A DNA stretch of 64,000 bases, taken from Xiphydria camelus. Lineage: Eukaryota > Arthropoda > Insecta > Hymenoptera > Xiphydriidae. This document shows positions 42,604-54,107 of this stretch, one piece after another (the first letter of the stretch is position 1; every line of letters starts with the position of its first letter). Where the stretch lies: contig OY783193.1 in the NCBI GenBank assembly GCA_963678675.1, positions 28,862,016 to 28,926,015 of the forward strand, written 5' to 3'. A program made the position numbers and the translations under genes. Under the pieces are notes generated by a model. The model ran no database searches. It had not been told where the DNA came from and saw only the letters and a list, made by a program, of their open reading frames with translations.

Positions 42604-42788
42604 ACACACGTGTCCCAGAGGTAGAGGAATCTTGCGATTGCGACCGGCAGCGCGGCTGTAACCCTCTCGTCCGAACTCTGCTACCGATCTCGGCCAAAGG
42701 CAACCGCGCGGGATACGGGCGGGCGCAACCCACGACGTTCCAGGTCGCGCGCGACGACAACCCTGCGAAAGGGCTTGATAGTAGCTAG
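42604..42788 (+). other. Open frame continuing past the foldback element
   Basis: GC-rich sequence whose frame, joined to 39679 across the element, reads TRVPEVEESCDCDRQRGC and ends KGLDSS with TAG at 42786-42788. It is about 60 codons long without stop. No domain was recognised. Confidence 0.3.
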
Positions 42789-42864
42789 GTAACTGTATAG
42801 TTTCCCTTCCTCCCCCACGTAAAGTAGGTTACGCTCCGTGGCTCGCGGATCATTATTTTATATA

Positions 42865-43261
42865 CAGGGTGTTACTTAATGATAGGCCGTAATTGCAAGA
42901 GCACATTACTGAATCAATTTTCAGTAGAAAAGTTCATATTAACATGTGTCCTAAAATGTACGCTTTTTTTATCAATATTATTCGTGAGACTGTCCCCCAG
43001 GACGCCAATGGGACTCATAATTATCTTCTAGTTAGTGCTAACTTAGCGTCTTATTACAATAAACAACAGTGCCAAATGTCAACAAAATCGGCACAAGGAT
43101 CTTTGAGATATTATTAAAAAACCGATTTTTTTTAAACTTTGACGTCCTGTATCTTGAAAACCAGACATTTTAGAACACATGTCAATATAAACTTTTCTAC
43201 TGGAAATTGATTCAGTAATGTGCCCTTGTGCAATTACGGCCTATCATTAAGTAACACCCTG
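42865..43261. repeat. Palindromic mariner-like MITE, TA duplication
   Basis: CAGGGTGTTACTTAATGATA and TATCATTAAGTAACACCCTG are inverted ends, TA on both sides (42863-42864 and 43262-43263). Inner text such as GACTGTCCCCCAGGACGCCA and CCGATTTTTTTTAAACTTTG resembles the terminal repeats of the mariner at 21537-23914, so it is probably a MITE of a related mariner. Confidence 0.8.
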
Positions 43262-43309
43262 TACATGTGTATATGTTAGAGGGGGGAGTGGGAGGGGATG
43301 GGATGGGAG

Positions 43310-43465
43310 ACGGAGAAACGGGGTTTATAACAAGTTTAATCGCCTCGGCCGGAACACCAGCGCGAAGCTCCGGTGGGGTTTCTCTAAAAAGGATATTCGT
43401 AGAGTGGTGCGGGTCGCGGAGCACGTCCACGGTGAAGATGAACGTGTAGGGGAAGGAGTGGGCGA
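43310..43465 (-). CDS. Possible host exon, unknown protein
   Basis: On the minus strand an acceptor-like CAATTTTCCGCAG (ending at 43466) is followed by a frame reading AHSFPYTFIFTVDVLRDPHH, then STNILFRETPPEL and GVPAEAIKLVIN. The text is GC-rich and has the look of a conserved protein, unlike the repeats around it. I do not recognise the family, the donor is uncertain (candidates near 43320-43335), and no partner exon was found. Confidence 0.35.
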
Positions 43466-43692
43466 CTGCGGAAAATTGTGTAGATAGGTATGATTGAACC
43501 CGACGTGTGAAAGGGAAAGAATGTCAAGGAGCAAGGGTTCAAAGAGTATTGAGAGAGACATTCCGCGGGAATGCGTTCACGCGGATCTTGGTTCTCCCAG
43601 TCCAACCCCCTACGTTGGGCCAAACGCCGATCGATCTACCGAGCGGAATATCGGAACGCTCCAAACGCGCCTCCGATGTGATCGAGTGACGT

Positions 43693-43905
43693 TAAAGGGG
43701 GTCTGCCAAGATCGTTGCGGTTTATAATATGTTAAAAATTCCGTGTACCACTATTTAATTCTGGAAGTCTTTTACGCAAGAAAATATATTGTGAACCATT
43801 TAGTATGATCGATTACATACCGAAAGTAGGTCTTAATAAAGTATTATAACTGAAAATTTATTAACGAATTATTCAAATCGTAGGCGATTCTCACTGACTC
43901 TTAAG
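43693..43905 (+). repeat. Dispersed repeat A, copy 2
   Basis: Starts AAAGGGGGTCTGCCAAGATC and ends GGCGATTCTCACTGAC; shares ATATATTGTGAACCATTTAG and TTAATAAAGTATTATAACTG with the copies at 2107 and 54350. About 210 bases, uninterrupted. Confidence 0.75.
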
Positions 43906-44028
43906 GAGCGCCTTTCAATTCTGGGGATTTTTAAAATAGCCCATAGAAATATTTTAGATGATAGTCAGGGTTGATCGATGCATGGGGTGAAAATCGCTCA
44001 ATCAGTATTCAATCCTCATTGGTTAATA

Positions 44029-45302
44029 CAGGGTCCGGCCGGGAGGTATGGTATTTTTGAAAAGAATGACACGCTTTTTGTTGAATAAATTTTAAAATCT
44101 ATTGTTTTGAGACATTAGTCGTATATTGCCATTGTAGAATACATAACATAATATTCAGCTGCGAAAAATTACGTCAGTTAAGTGGTATTCATTTTTGTCG
44201 AGGCATTCTTGTAGACGGATGACAAAATCATCTATACTCCTTTCGAACATGGCACGAGGAATCGTTTCAATTTCGCGCGTTATGGTTTCGAATGCCCAGT
44301 ACCGAAAGTTCTGTTTTCCTCACTCATGCCCATTTCGAAGCCTTTTCCAGCCTATTTTTAGACCGTGAGATGGCGTTTTTCCCGCGTGATACCGACCGGG
44401 AATCCGCAGGCTGTTAAAAGCACTTTATTCAGACTGGCGCGATTGCTAAGTCTGAAGTGGGTCCTTTTTCAAACTGATGAACGCAACGTGAAATGAGCCA
44501 TCTATACTTCTGTTTGTTTTGTTTTAAGAAATGGGCATTCGTAAAAAAAATAGTATATGTCATTGGGCTGAAATTCTCGTGCTACGATCTAATTAAACAG
44601 TCTGTAAAAACCTCGGATTTCCGCCTAATGACATAAGATACTATTATTTACCATCCCTGATAAATGAAAATGGGTTTTGTCACTCATGAACAAAACGTTG
44701 TTTTCGGCCAGCAATTCCAACATCCTTTTTGCGAACCTATGTCGTCTCACAAAATCATTTTGATACAAATTTTGGACAATCGTAATTTTATATGGATGGA
44801 AATGAAGGTCCAAGTGTAAAATTCTGCGAAGTGACCTGTCTGATATACTAAGAGCGCGAGGGTGACGTACCGCTAAACAACGAGGGCTTCTTTCCATAGC
44901 TTGTCGTACCCTTTCAATGTTTTCCCGGGTTTGTCCAGTTCGATCTCCTCCCCGTGCAGTCCCAGATCTCAAGGATCCTGTTATTTGAAATTTGTTTACC
45001 CACTCCGTAATAGTATCCCGTTTTGGAACGCGACCATACGAACTGATGCTTTTTCGACTTCCGTTGCTATTTCCAACCGACATTAAAATGGTTCCGAAAT
45101 CGTCGCTGTGCGAGCACCACATAACGACCAGTTTCCATGAAAGTGTTGTAAATAAACACACGATATACCACAGACCACGGCTCCGTGGATACTGAAATGA
45201 TATCCCGCAACGAGTTGATATCAACCATCCTGAAAATATTCGCTCCACACAAGCGCGCATAACAGTCATCTCAAAAACAAAATACTTCCATGCCGGACCC
45301 TG
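44029..45302 (-). mobile_element. Degenerate mariner-like element, CAGGGTCCGGC ends
   Basis: CAGGGTCCGGCCGGGAGGTA on the left and CTTCCATGCCGGACCCTG on the right are inverted, with TA flanks (44027-44028 and 45303-45304). It carries a truncated transposase on the minus strand; the 3' half is decayed. Confidence 0.78.
44625..45269 (-). pseudogene. Mariner/Tc1-type transposase, truncated
   Basis: The minus frame has GRVPKRDTITEWVNKFQITG, then RTGQTRENIERVRQAMERSP and DRSLRRILHLDLHFHPYKIT, a paired helix-turn-helix region, and LFMSDKTHFHLSG at the first catalytic Asp (the usual SDEAHFHL has become SDKTHFHL). A stop follows soon after and the second and third Asp regions are not readable. The first 50 residues look unlike the family and may be out of frame. 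Confidence 0.75.
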
Positions 45303-45564
45303 TATTTAGCCCTTCTGAGGTCGCGCCTTTTCACCCAACGTTTCTGGGCCCCAATTCTCGAGCTCATGCGACCAACTTTCGTATACGAGTTTGACCGTTT
45401 CGTATACGACTTTCACTAGTTGGTATTCCTGACTGCTCGTCACCGCGTCGTATACGAAAAATGGTATACGAATTACATCGCATGTGTCATACCATGCGAA
45501 ACAAATATTGCGTATACGACTACATGCAGTTTGCTAACAGTAATAAGTTATACCAAGATATAAA

Positions 45565-47066
45565 ATGGCACAGTTAAGAAGATTGATAGATATAAATGCT
45601 GCTGATATTTTACAAAATTTTGAAATTATTGCCGAAAATAGAAGAGAATTTCATCAACGTACTGATCCATTCACGCTGTCAAATTTTAATTTCATGAGGT
45701 TGTTTAGATTAAACAAAGAAGTAGTACAGAATATTATAAACATTGTTGAAGAATACAGTGACCCAGTTTTAAGAAGATCAGAATTAGACGCAGAAAAAAA
45801 AGTAAGAATTAATATAATTATGTCTTTGTAGATTTTTAGATTCCAGATGTCAGTAACGTTCTAATGCTAAGTCAATTATTATAAGTTATATACGTATGTA
45901 TTTCTATAGGTATTTACTGCACTTCGGTTCTTCGCAGCTGGAAGTTATCAGCTTGATGTAGGACTTAACGAGTACATTGGAGTGAGTCAATCATCTGCAA
46001 GCCGTTGCATCCGAGACGTCAACATAATACTTAATCATCCTCAAGTTTTAAATGAATGGGTTTATTTCCCAAGAAACCTGCAGGAGCTTAGGAATGTTCG
46101 AAATGCGTAGGTAGTAATTGATTAATATTGTTGAGAATTATTGAAAAATTGATCAAGACAAACCATTTAATATTTATTATAATTTATTATTTAAAGATTT
46201 TATGCTGAATATGGATTCCCTGGTGTGGTGGGATGTGTCGATTGCACGCATGTGGCAATAGTTCCACCGAAACAATATGACAATATGTATCCAGAACACG
46301 TATATGTTAATCGCAAAAAATACCACTCTATAAACACACAACTGGTGAGGACAGCAGTCCATTGACCATTTTATAACTATTTTTAATTGTTGAAACTCAT
46401 AATTAATTAATGTAACGCTATTCTTTCATTATAGATCTGCGATTCAAGAATGAAAATCTTACACGTTAATGCACGGTATCCCGGGAGTTGCCATGATAGC
46501 TTCATTTGGAATAACTGCAATGTTTTACCACTGTTGCAAAATTTACATGCCCAAGGTCAAGATCAATTTTACTTATTAGGTATGTATTTTCCTTTAGTTG
46601 GATATATTGTTTGTTTGTACGGCATTACATACATTTGTCATATTACATTATTGCAGGGGATTCTGGTTACGCCTTAAGACCATGGTTACAAACACCACTA
46701 TATGAAACTCAACCAGGTTCTCCAGAAGAACGTTATAATGAATGCTTTAAAAGAACTCGGTCGATAATTGAAAGATGTAATGGTCTTTTAAAAATGCGAT
46801 TTCGTTGCTTACTAAAGCATCGAGTCCTTCATTATGCTCCGAACGTTGCCTCTCAGATTATCAACTCATGCACAGTATTACACAATATGTGTATAGAAAA
46901 TAATGTACCCATGCCCGACATAGGTGACGATGAGATGATAGATATTGATATAGGCATGTTCAACGACAGACTGATTGCAGAAGTTGTTGTAGGACGAGTA
47001 AATCGTGATCTTATGAAAGCAAGAGAGATGCAGCGTCGTATAATAAGAAATTATTTTGTAAATTAG
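45565..47066 (+). CDS. Harbinger DDE transposase (HARBI1-like), five exons
   Basis: Exons 45565-45801, 45910-46106, 46197-46344, 46435-46579 and 46657-47066 join with GT-AG sites in phases 0, 2, 0, 1 to give 378 residues without a stop. The catalytic residues are present: Asp in VGCVDCTHV (exon 3), Asp in ARYPGSCHDSFIW (exon 4), Glu in RSIIERCNGLLKMRFRCL (exon 5). The N-terminus (FNFMRLFRLNKEVVQNII, TALRFFAAGSYQ, VSQSSASRCI) is the usual helical DNA-binding part. The length fits HARBI1-type proteins (about 350). It cuts and moves the element in the nucleus together with the Myb-like partner. An AATAAA lies near 47081. Confidence 0.92.
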
Positions 47067-47310
47067 GTAAGGCGTTGAAATAAATTTTCTTTTTATTAAA
47101 AAGCATATTTTATTTCTTCTTTGACATAACCTTTACAGTAGTAGGAACTGACGAACCTTATGTTCTTTATGCTAAAACCATATAAATATAGAATAAAGTT
47201 TCAAAGTTTGACTGGTAATTTATATGATAAACATCTTGCCATATTATATGAACCAAGAAAACAATATATTATAGGATAATATGAAAACTATGACTTTCAC
47301 ATCACATACC

Positions 47311-47523
47311 GTGTGTCCCTGCCTAGAACGTAGAGTTAGGCGTGGCTTAATTTGGCCTATACTTATACTGCCGACCAATGGGAGATCGGCGGGCTGAGTA
47401 TTGGCTGGCCGGCCAGAACATAGCTCTCAGTCAATACTTAGCCCGCCGATCTCCCATTGGTCGGCGGTATAAGTATAGGCTAAATTAAACCACGCCTAAC
47501 TTACGTTCTAGGCAGGGACACAC
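47311..47523. repeat. Palindromic MITE between the two Harbinger genes
   Basis: GTGTGTCCCTGCCTAGAACG on the left mirrors CGTTCTAGGCAGGGACACAC on the right. Arms of about 95 bases carry GGCCTATACTTATACTGCCG and its inverse. A related, shorter palindrome lies at 54108-54252 (GTCAGTCAATACTTA, GATCGGCGG shared). It lies downstream of both stop codons, so it leaves the coding parts alone. Confidence 0.85.
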
Positions 47524-47679
47524 TGTATATCGTTAAAATAACATAACATTGCAGTACATAAATAATAGTGAACTTAAATTAAGATAAACATAGTATCACA
47601 CATTGACTAATATTGCGTTTAGATCACATCATAGTTGACATCTTGACATCCCAATACTTCTTAAACAATATCCTTGTTT

Positions 47680-49333
47680 CTAATCGAACTCGCAAGTTTC
47701 ATCAAGATATTCCTCATTTTCGAAAACAGCATCATTCGTAGCGTTATTATTAACGTTGTACATTTCAATAGCACGAGCAATTCGCTCTTTAGCTGTAACA
47801 TCTCGTTCAAGAAGCTCAACTTTTTTATTGTAGTAACTTCTTCTGAGCATCAAATCATTATCTGCATTTGCTGCGAGAGATGTTGTATACGAAAGAGTTT
47901 CGTTCAAACGTTTAGTTGCCATAGCTCGTGTATTTCTCTGTTTACCTTAAAGAGTAACATTTTTTTGAGAATAACAGATATATAATTATTATGCACAGAG
48001 CATAAATAATATTGTTAGGAACCACCGACGTAGTTAACTATACCTGATTTCCCGCTTGATCTTCTCATAGGAAATTTAGTATCATGCTCTTCCATTGCTC
48101 CTGCTGAAATATTATTTTAACGATTTAGGTAGATAAAATACGAAATTAAATCAGTGTTTTATAGAAAATGCGTTCGACTATACAGCTGTCTATAATAATA
48201 TTTACATTTAAGAAACGATGTCCGATTCTCTTTTCCATTATCCTTTGAGTGTTGGGCAACTTTCGGCTTTGGTATGTTCGACTCAAACTCATCTATAAAT
48301 AGGGAATAAATTACTATTTAAAGCAACTATTATTGTACGGCAATGTGACAGGCATATGTTTAAATAAATGTAGAATTACGAAATGGCTATATTAATTATA
48401 AAATTACTTCTAAACGCAGCTTCTTTCAATGCATTGGAGCTGCTTGATGGAATTTTTGATTGATCAGTGGCAGTTTTTTTCTGAATATATTGTGCAATAT
48501 CTTTATCACTCTCTGCCGTTTCTTCGAAAGCCTATAATATGAAAAAAATTAGTTCCTTGTGTAACATTTGTCCGAGTAAGAATTACTTAACAAATCTTCA
48601 ATGAAGTTTATGTTATTTTCATAAATAGTCAATCAGTTTTTGTTTCTATGGTAAAATGATAAGATTTACTCGAAATGTTCAGCTATGAACGACTTCATTA
48701 AAGTTCCGTCACCCAGAGTGGGTCAATCAGAATCATTTTCACTGGGTGCACGGATAAAGTCCATTTGTGAGATGAGACTCAGATTGAGGGGCCAATTCTG
48801 TAAAACTTCACGTAAGAAAAAGACCTCTCGATCTGGGTCTCAATATCGCAAACCTAATCATACTCACAAATTCAACTATAGATTCGTCTACTGAAGCATG
48901 ACCATGGATGGTTGTCGGTCCAATCAATTTTGCAACAGCCTCATCCATCTGTGTCATACACACTTCTAGTGGTGGGCCACCTCCAGTTTTGGTAAAGTTG
49001 CGATTAATATTGGCCTTCTTTCCCTTTGTTTTAGTTCTTATATCGTGCCAAGTCTGCAAGTACATACATAAAAATATATAATGAATTTTCAATCGATTGC
49101 TATGGAACAAAATGAAGAATTGACTACGAATTTACCTTCCGCCACTGATTCCACGTTTTACGAGCACCAGGAACAGCATTTAATATTTCTGCTATTTCAG
49201 TCCACTGTGCTTGAGCATCTTTAAACGAAAAGTCGGAACTAAATTTTGCCGATATTAATTTCGGATTCTCATTAAGATACTCTAAGAGCAAGGTTTTTTG
49301 CTCATTGCTGATGTTCCCCGCTCGTTTTTCCAT
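47680..49333 (-). CDS. Harbinger Myb/SANT-like protein, six exons
   Basis: Exons on the minus strand: 49333-49137 plus one base (ending 49136), 49053-48868, 48531-48408, 48292-48206, 48103-48044 and 47945-47680; all junctions are GT-AG and phases agree, giving 306 residues. The N-terminus (RAGNISNEQKTLLLEYLNEN ... WTEIAEILNAVPGARKTWNQ ... TWHDIRTKTKGKKANINRNF) is a Myb/SANT-like DNA-binding domain of the NAIF1/zeste-like kind (three Trp positions), followed by TGGGPPLE. The C-terminus is helical (LLERDVTAKERIARAIEMYN). In Harbinger systems this partner recruits the nuclease to the nucleus and to the element ends. Confidence 0.88.
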
Positions 49334-50250
49334 AATTTAAGTACGTAAAATCACAAATATTAAAACCTATGCTGCTACGATGTTTTGTCGATAGACACCT
49401 AACCTTATCGGTTACTTTCTTCTGTTAAATATAAAGCCAACATTTCATTGGCTTGTAGTTTCCATGAAAATTTGGCAACGTTGTTTTATAAACGCATACG
49501 ATTAGATCGTACGCAACCAATTCGCAAAGAGGTCGAGAATCGCTTCCGTCAGTCGCATGCGAAAATTCTCTTGCGAACTTGATCGTATGCGACAAAAGTC
49601 GTATGAGCTCGAGAATCGAGCCCCTGGTCGCGTGATGAGGGCCGCCCCGCCCGTGTAATGCGGAGCGCGATGTTGCTACGTCATACGGCGATCAGTAACG
49701 AGACACGACTTGCATTGCGTTGTCGCTGGCAACGTCACAGACCAAATTTCTACTGCGAATCTGGTCGCACAGTGAGGACGGCCCCGCATTTTCCATGTCA
49801 CGCTTCATTAATATATTTTTTTCAATTTTTCTAACGAATGCAGAGCTATCATATTATAATCATCGTATTCACGACACTTCAATGAAGGAATACGTAGCCG
49901 GTGATCGTCCATATCGAGGTAGTTAAGCAATTATGACGATTTAAAGAAAAAAGTGCGGGGCCGCCCTCATCACGCGACTTCAGAAGGGTTAATGTCATCC
50001 AATAAATGTCGAACTCTTACTGAGCAAAAACATCTGCTGAACTAGTGTGTCTTGAATGAAACTGAGTACTTCCTAAAAGAAAAAAAAAGAAAAAATACGC
50101 CATATGTGTCACGTGGCTCGTAATAACTCAATAAAGAGAACAGATACGACACTGTAATATGTTGTACTGGATTCAACGGAATAATTTACAGGCCGCTACC
50201 GTGTATGAATTTGCTGTAAGTACACGATAAATCTAATATTGCTCGAATTA

Positions 50251-51059
50251 CACAGGTTTACAAAGAAAAAAAAAAGTCCGGACTATTTGACCGGACCATG
50301 GTATTCCGAGGTATTTTTGCGTCCTGAATCCGATCCCGAGGTCATCTGAGCCCCATCACGTCAGAAAAACGAGATGTTCCCAAGAAGTCCCCTAACATGG
50401 TGCGAAATTTCGGACGAATGGGTTGAGCAGTTCTCGAGATATGGAAGTTTTCCGTCAAGTTTCTGCGTATTGGCAGGGAGCTTAAACTCGTGAGTTGGTA
50501 AGATTCCTTCGTCAACTCACAGCAAATGTGTGCCGTCCAATTGTGTTGGTTGTAATGTCTTTGAAAACGGGCAAGAGCCCGTGAAATAAATAAATAAGGA
50601 AATGGGACTGCCCTGAGCAGCACCTAGAGCATGACTCCAAGGTTCTAAGGACATTAGGGTCAGTGCTGGGTCCACTGTCAATATGTCACAGTGAACGGAT
50701 CGCCGGAATTGGATGCCTTGACAAGGAGATCGTAATCCGCGAGATACAACGATCATGGCAACATTTTATCCACTGAGGTGGTTCTGTGATAGTCCCGGTC
50801 GAGATTTAGGACTCCATTCCAATGTTTGGAAGGTATTCAAGACCTAAACAGCTACCCTCCAACTCAACAGGTCGCTTGAGAAATTGTCCCGGGTCCAGTT
50901 CCAAAAAATGGTCATTTTAACCTCTAAATGACCTTGAAATCTCGTTTTTCTGACGTGATGGGGCTCAGATGACCTCGGGATCGGATTCAGGACACAAAAA
51001 TACCTCGGAATACCATGGTCCGGTCAAATAGTCCGGACTTTTTTTTTTGTAAACCTGTG
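50251..51059. mobile_element. Non-autonomous element, TTA duplication, 120-bp TIRs
   Basis: CACAGGTTTACAAAG...GTCCGGACTATTTGACC on the left and its inverse on the right; inverted homology runs about 130 bases (GATCCCGAGGTCATCTGAGC and inverse). TTA on both sides (50248-50250 and 51060-51062). ORFs inside (50342-50756, minus) have no domain. The 3-base TTA points to Harbinger. Confidence 0.82.
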
Positions 51060-51942
51060 TTATTGGTGCCTGTCTGATCTAAGTGACATCGCGTAAGCCG
51101 TCATGCTCATCGTTTGCAATTTACTGAATTGGATAATAAATTCTTAGACTATTACATGAAACAAAAACCACATGGCAGCGGCATGTAAGTAATTAAATAA
51201 TTTTAAATTAATTAAAAAATTTAAAAATTTAATTTAGTGGATAGAAGTAAGCAGAGACGGAGATATTATGAACCTACTAATTTGAATAAATTTTGCCAAC
51301 TTCCAATTAAGCTGAAAGACGCACCTTAACGGGAGTCTGTCAATATTAGGGACTTTGAAAATCTGTCACAGGAACTTTTCGAGTAGCATTTGTGAATGAT
51401 CTCGCTGTCGATAAAATAGTGAAACTCATTGGCATAGTAACGACTGAATAGCATGTCGTTCCTGAATATCATGGCTATGCAGATACGATAAAACATTGAT
51501 CATTACGCCTATGAGTGACAATGGCCCTTGCGCGGGCTGCCTATGGCAAAATATTTATTACATGTAAGAAAGATGATCCGTTACTGTATTAGCCACGTTC
51601 TGACAAAAGTCTCATTATAAAAAGAAAATACAGCATTAAAATGCATTGAAATCGATAATGCGTAGCAGACCACATACTGGTAATTACCACGCATTCTCCG
51701 TAAGTACACAACGTGTCTAATATAACGAAAAGTATCAGTGTCTATCAAATCAGTTTAAAATCTCGTCAGCCATGGCAGTTCTTGGAAAAAAAACAGCCAT
51801 ATAATTATAATCCAAAATTTGCCTCTATCTGATCATGTATGGAAATTCATGTATGATCATATATGATCAGATGTGATATTATACATATTTAGATATGAAC
51901 AAAGTTGAAAATGTTTGATCTAATTATATCATATCCTCTCTG

Positions 51943-52770
51943 GCCATACGAGTATACCGCATGTCCTATGGCCAACCGCGCAGGTGAGCTGCGACCTGAA
52001 TTCTTGACTTCGGCAGTATTTATGGTACAGTTAGAGTTGGCTTCAGACGAGTGCGCTGCATAAGAACGAAAAGTGCCGACTGCTCTTCTAATAGCTGTCA
52101 ATTCGGGAGATCGAAGCGTTTCATGTAACCTCAAAATCGTAAAGTTTTGAGTTAGTAGTGAATAATATGTAGAAGTGATGAGAAATAATCAAAAATAATC
52201 TTCCGAATTGCCAGCCATCGTGAAATCAGACGACGCTTTTCGCTCTTACGCTGCGTTCTTACGAAAAGTGTGAAACGTCTGATCTCCCGATGGCTATCAA
52301 TTCGGGAGATCGAAGTCTAAGCTCGAAATCGTGAATCTTTGAATAAATGGTAAGTAATGTTCAGAAGTGAGAGTTAACAATCATTCGGGTTTTTTCGATG
52401 TCCAACCGAATTACACGCCTCATGCCTATTTGTTTCAGAAATTATTTCCGCGCTAGCACCGCGCGTGTCTAGGAAGTAGTTTTACGAAGTGGCGTGAGCG
52501 ATACCTAAGGTGTCAATTCGGAAGATTATTTATGATTATTTCTCATCACTTCTACAAATTATTCACTACTAATTCAAAACTACGAGTTTGAGGTTACACG
52601 AAATGCTTCGATCTCCCGAATTGACAGCTATTAGAAGAGCAGTCGACACTTTTCGTTCTTATGCAGCGCACTCGTCTGAAGCCCACTCTAACTGTACCAT
52701 AAATACTGCCGAAGTCAAGAATTCAGGTCGCAGCTCACCTGCGCGGTTGGCCATAGGACATGCGGTATAA
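51943..52770. repeat. Foldback repeat (GCAGCTCACCTGCGCGGTTG arms), in duplication copy 1
   Basis: The left arm 51950-52150 is the inverse of 52560-52770 (TATGGCCAACCGCGCAGGTG against its complement, plus CCGAATTGACAGCTATTAGA and inverse). Centre of about 400 bases. Short ORFs in the arms are shared because of the inversion. It is distantly like the ends of the giant inverted repeat (GATCTCCCGAATTG). Repeated at 57127-57954. Confidence 0.75.
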
Positions 52771-52787
52771 TTATGTATGATCATATA

Positions 52788-54090
52788 CAGGGTGTCAAAA
52801 AGTCCCGGTACGGCTGATTATCTCAGCGGAAAATCATTTTAGAGAAAAATGTTTAATACAAAACTTTTACGATTTTTCCCTGGCTACTCAATGGTCATAT
52901 TAGATTTGACCTTAACCATGACCTCCAAGGTCATATCAAGGTAAAATAGATTTTTTAAAATGGGAACCCCTATTTTTGATACCGGAAATGAAAAGAGTGG
53001 GAAATTTCACGTTCAAATATGTCCTTGACCATTTTTTTTATGTGACCTTTATGGTCAGCGGAGATCAAATTGAGGTCAAGTACAGTTCGGCTTCGTACCA
53101 TGAAAGTTATGGGCCATAGAAAAATTCGTTTTGATAGTAGGGTTTAGGATTCTTCCGTGGATATTTTCGGGGTTGCTGTCTATGAATCTGAAGTTAGATG
53201 TAAGAAATTCAAAATGGCTTATTCAAAATGGCGTATCCAATATATTCAGACAAAAACTTAAACGTCATTCTGCACGGACGTACGCACTAAGGGGTTTTTG
53301 GGTTCACTCATTATGAGTCTGATGTAAGGTGTAATAATTTCAAAATGGCCTATCCAAAATGGCGGACGAAAACTTAAACGATATGCAGCTGCATGAAAGT
53401 TGGCACTAAAGGGTTTTCCGGGTCACTGATTGTGAACTTGATGTCAGATGTAGGAAATTCAAAATGGCCGATCCAACATTGCGAATGAAAACTTAAACGA
53501 CATGAATCTGCATGGAAGTAGACACTAAGGGGTTTCCGGGGTGACTCATTGCAAAATGGCAGATCCAACATGGCGGACGAAAATTAAAAAAATATAAAGC
53601 TGCACTAAGGTTGGCACTAAGGGATTTTTCGTGTAACTGATTTGGAATATGTCAGATGTAAGAAATTCCAAATGAAGGTCATGGTCAAGGTCAAGTCCAA
53701 TATCAACATTGTATAGCCACGAAAAAATCCTAAACCCTACTGTCAAAAAGAATTTGTCTAGGGCCCATAGCTTTCATGGTACGAAGCCGAACTGTACTTG
53801 ACCTCAATTTGACCTCTACTGACCATAAAGCTCATATGAAAAAAATGGTCAAGGACAGACTTAAACGTGAAATTCCCCGCTCTTTTCATTTCCGGTATCA
53901 AAAATAGGGGTTCCCATTTTAAAAAATCAATTTTATCTTGATATGACCTTGAAGGTCATGGTCAAGGTTAAATCCAATATGACCATTGGGTAGCCAAGGA
54001 AAAATCGTAAAAGTTTTGTATTAAACATTTTTCTCTAGAATGATTTCCCGCTGAGATAATCAGCCGTACCGGGACTTTTTGAACACCCTG
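52788..54090. mobile_element. TGACCTT-rich palindromic mariner-like element, in duplication copy 1
   Basis: The ends CAGGGTGTCAAAAAGTCCCG and CGGGACTTTTTGAACACCCTG differ by one inserted base; TA flanks. Arms of about 350 bases contain AAATAGGGGTTCCCATTTTA and its inverse, and AAGGTCA words including TCAAGGTCA. The centre has five or so imperfect repeats with TTCAAAATGGCNNATCCAA and CACTAAGGGGTTTTTGG. Repeated at 57972-59274. Confidence 0.85.
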
Positions 54091-54107
54091 TATAGTTTCT
54101 CATATAC

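Larger units (their letters stand above)
45347..49623. mobile_element. Complete PIF/Harbinger DNA transposon
   Basis: 4277 bases. The 26-base ends GGCCCCAATTCTCGAGCTCA... and, inverted at the right, GGGCTCGATTCTCGAGCTCA... match at most positions. CTG lies on both sides (45344-45346 and 49624-49626), a 3-base duplication as expected for Harbinger. Subterminal regions repeat CGTATACGA and CGTATGCGA words, candidate binding sites. It encodes a DDE nuclease (plus strand) and a Myb/SANT-like protein (minus strand), both intact after splicing, arranged tail to tail. Confidence 0.9.
45310..49988. mobile_element. TTAA-type MITE (~400 bp) split by the Harbinger insertion
   Basis: The ends CCCTTCTGAGGTCGCG (45310) and CGCGACTTCAGAAGGG (49973-49988) are inverted. 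The right flank is TTAA (49989-49992) and the left TTAG (45306-45309), one base from TTAA. Inner text at 49626 (GTCGCGTGATGAGGGCCGCC) mirrors GGCCGCCCTCATCACGCGAC at 49953-49972. Subtracting the Harbinger (4277 bases plus 3) leaves about 400 bases. piggyBac-like by target site only. Confidence 0.6.

Noticed and set aside
51889..52770. Four similar 60-81 codon ORFs (also at 57073-57954)
   Set aside because: They are arms of one foldback repeat plus its tandem duplicate; the similarity comes from DNA duplication.
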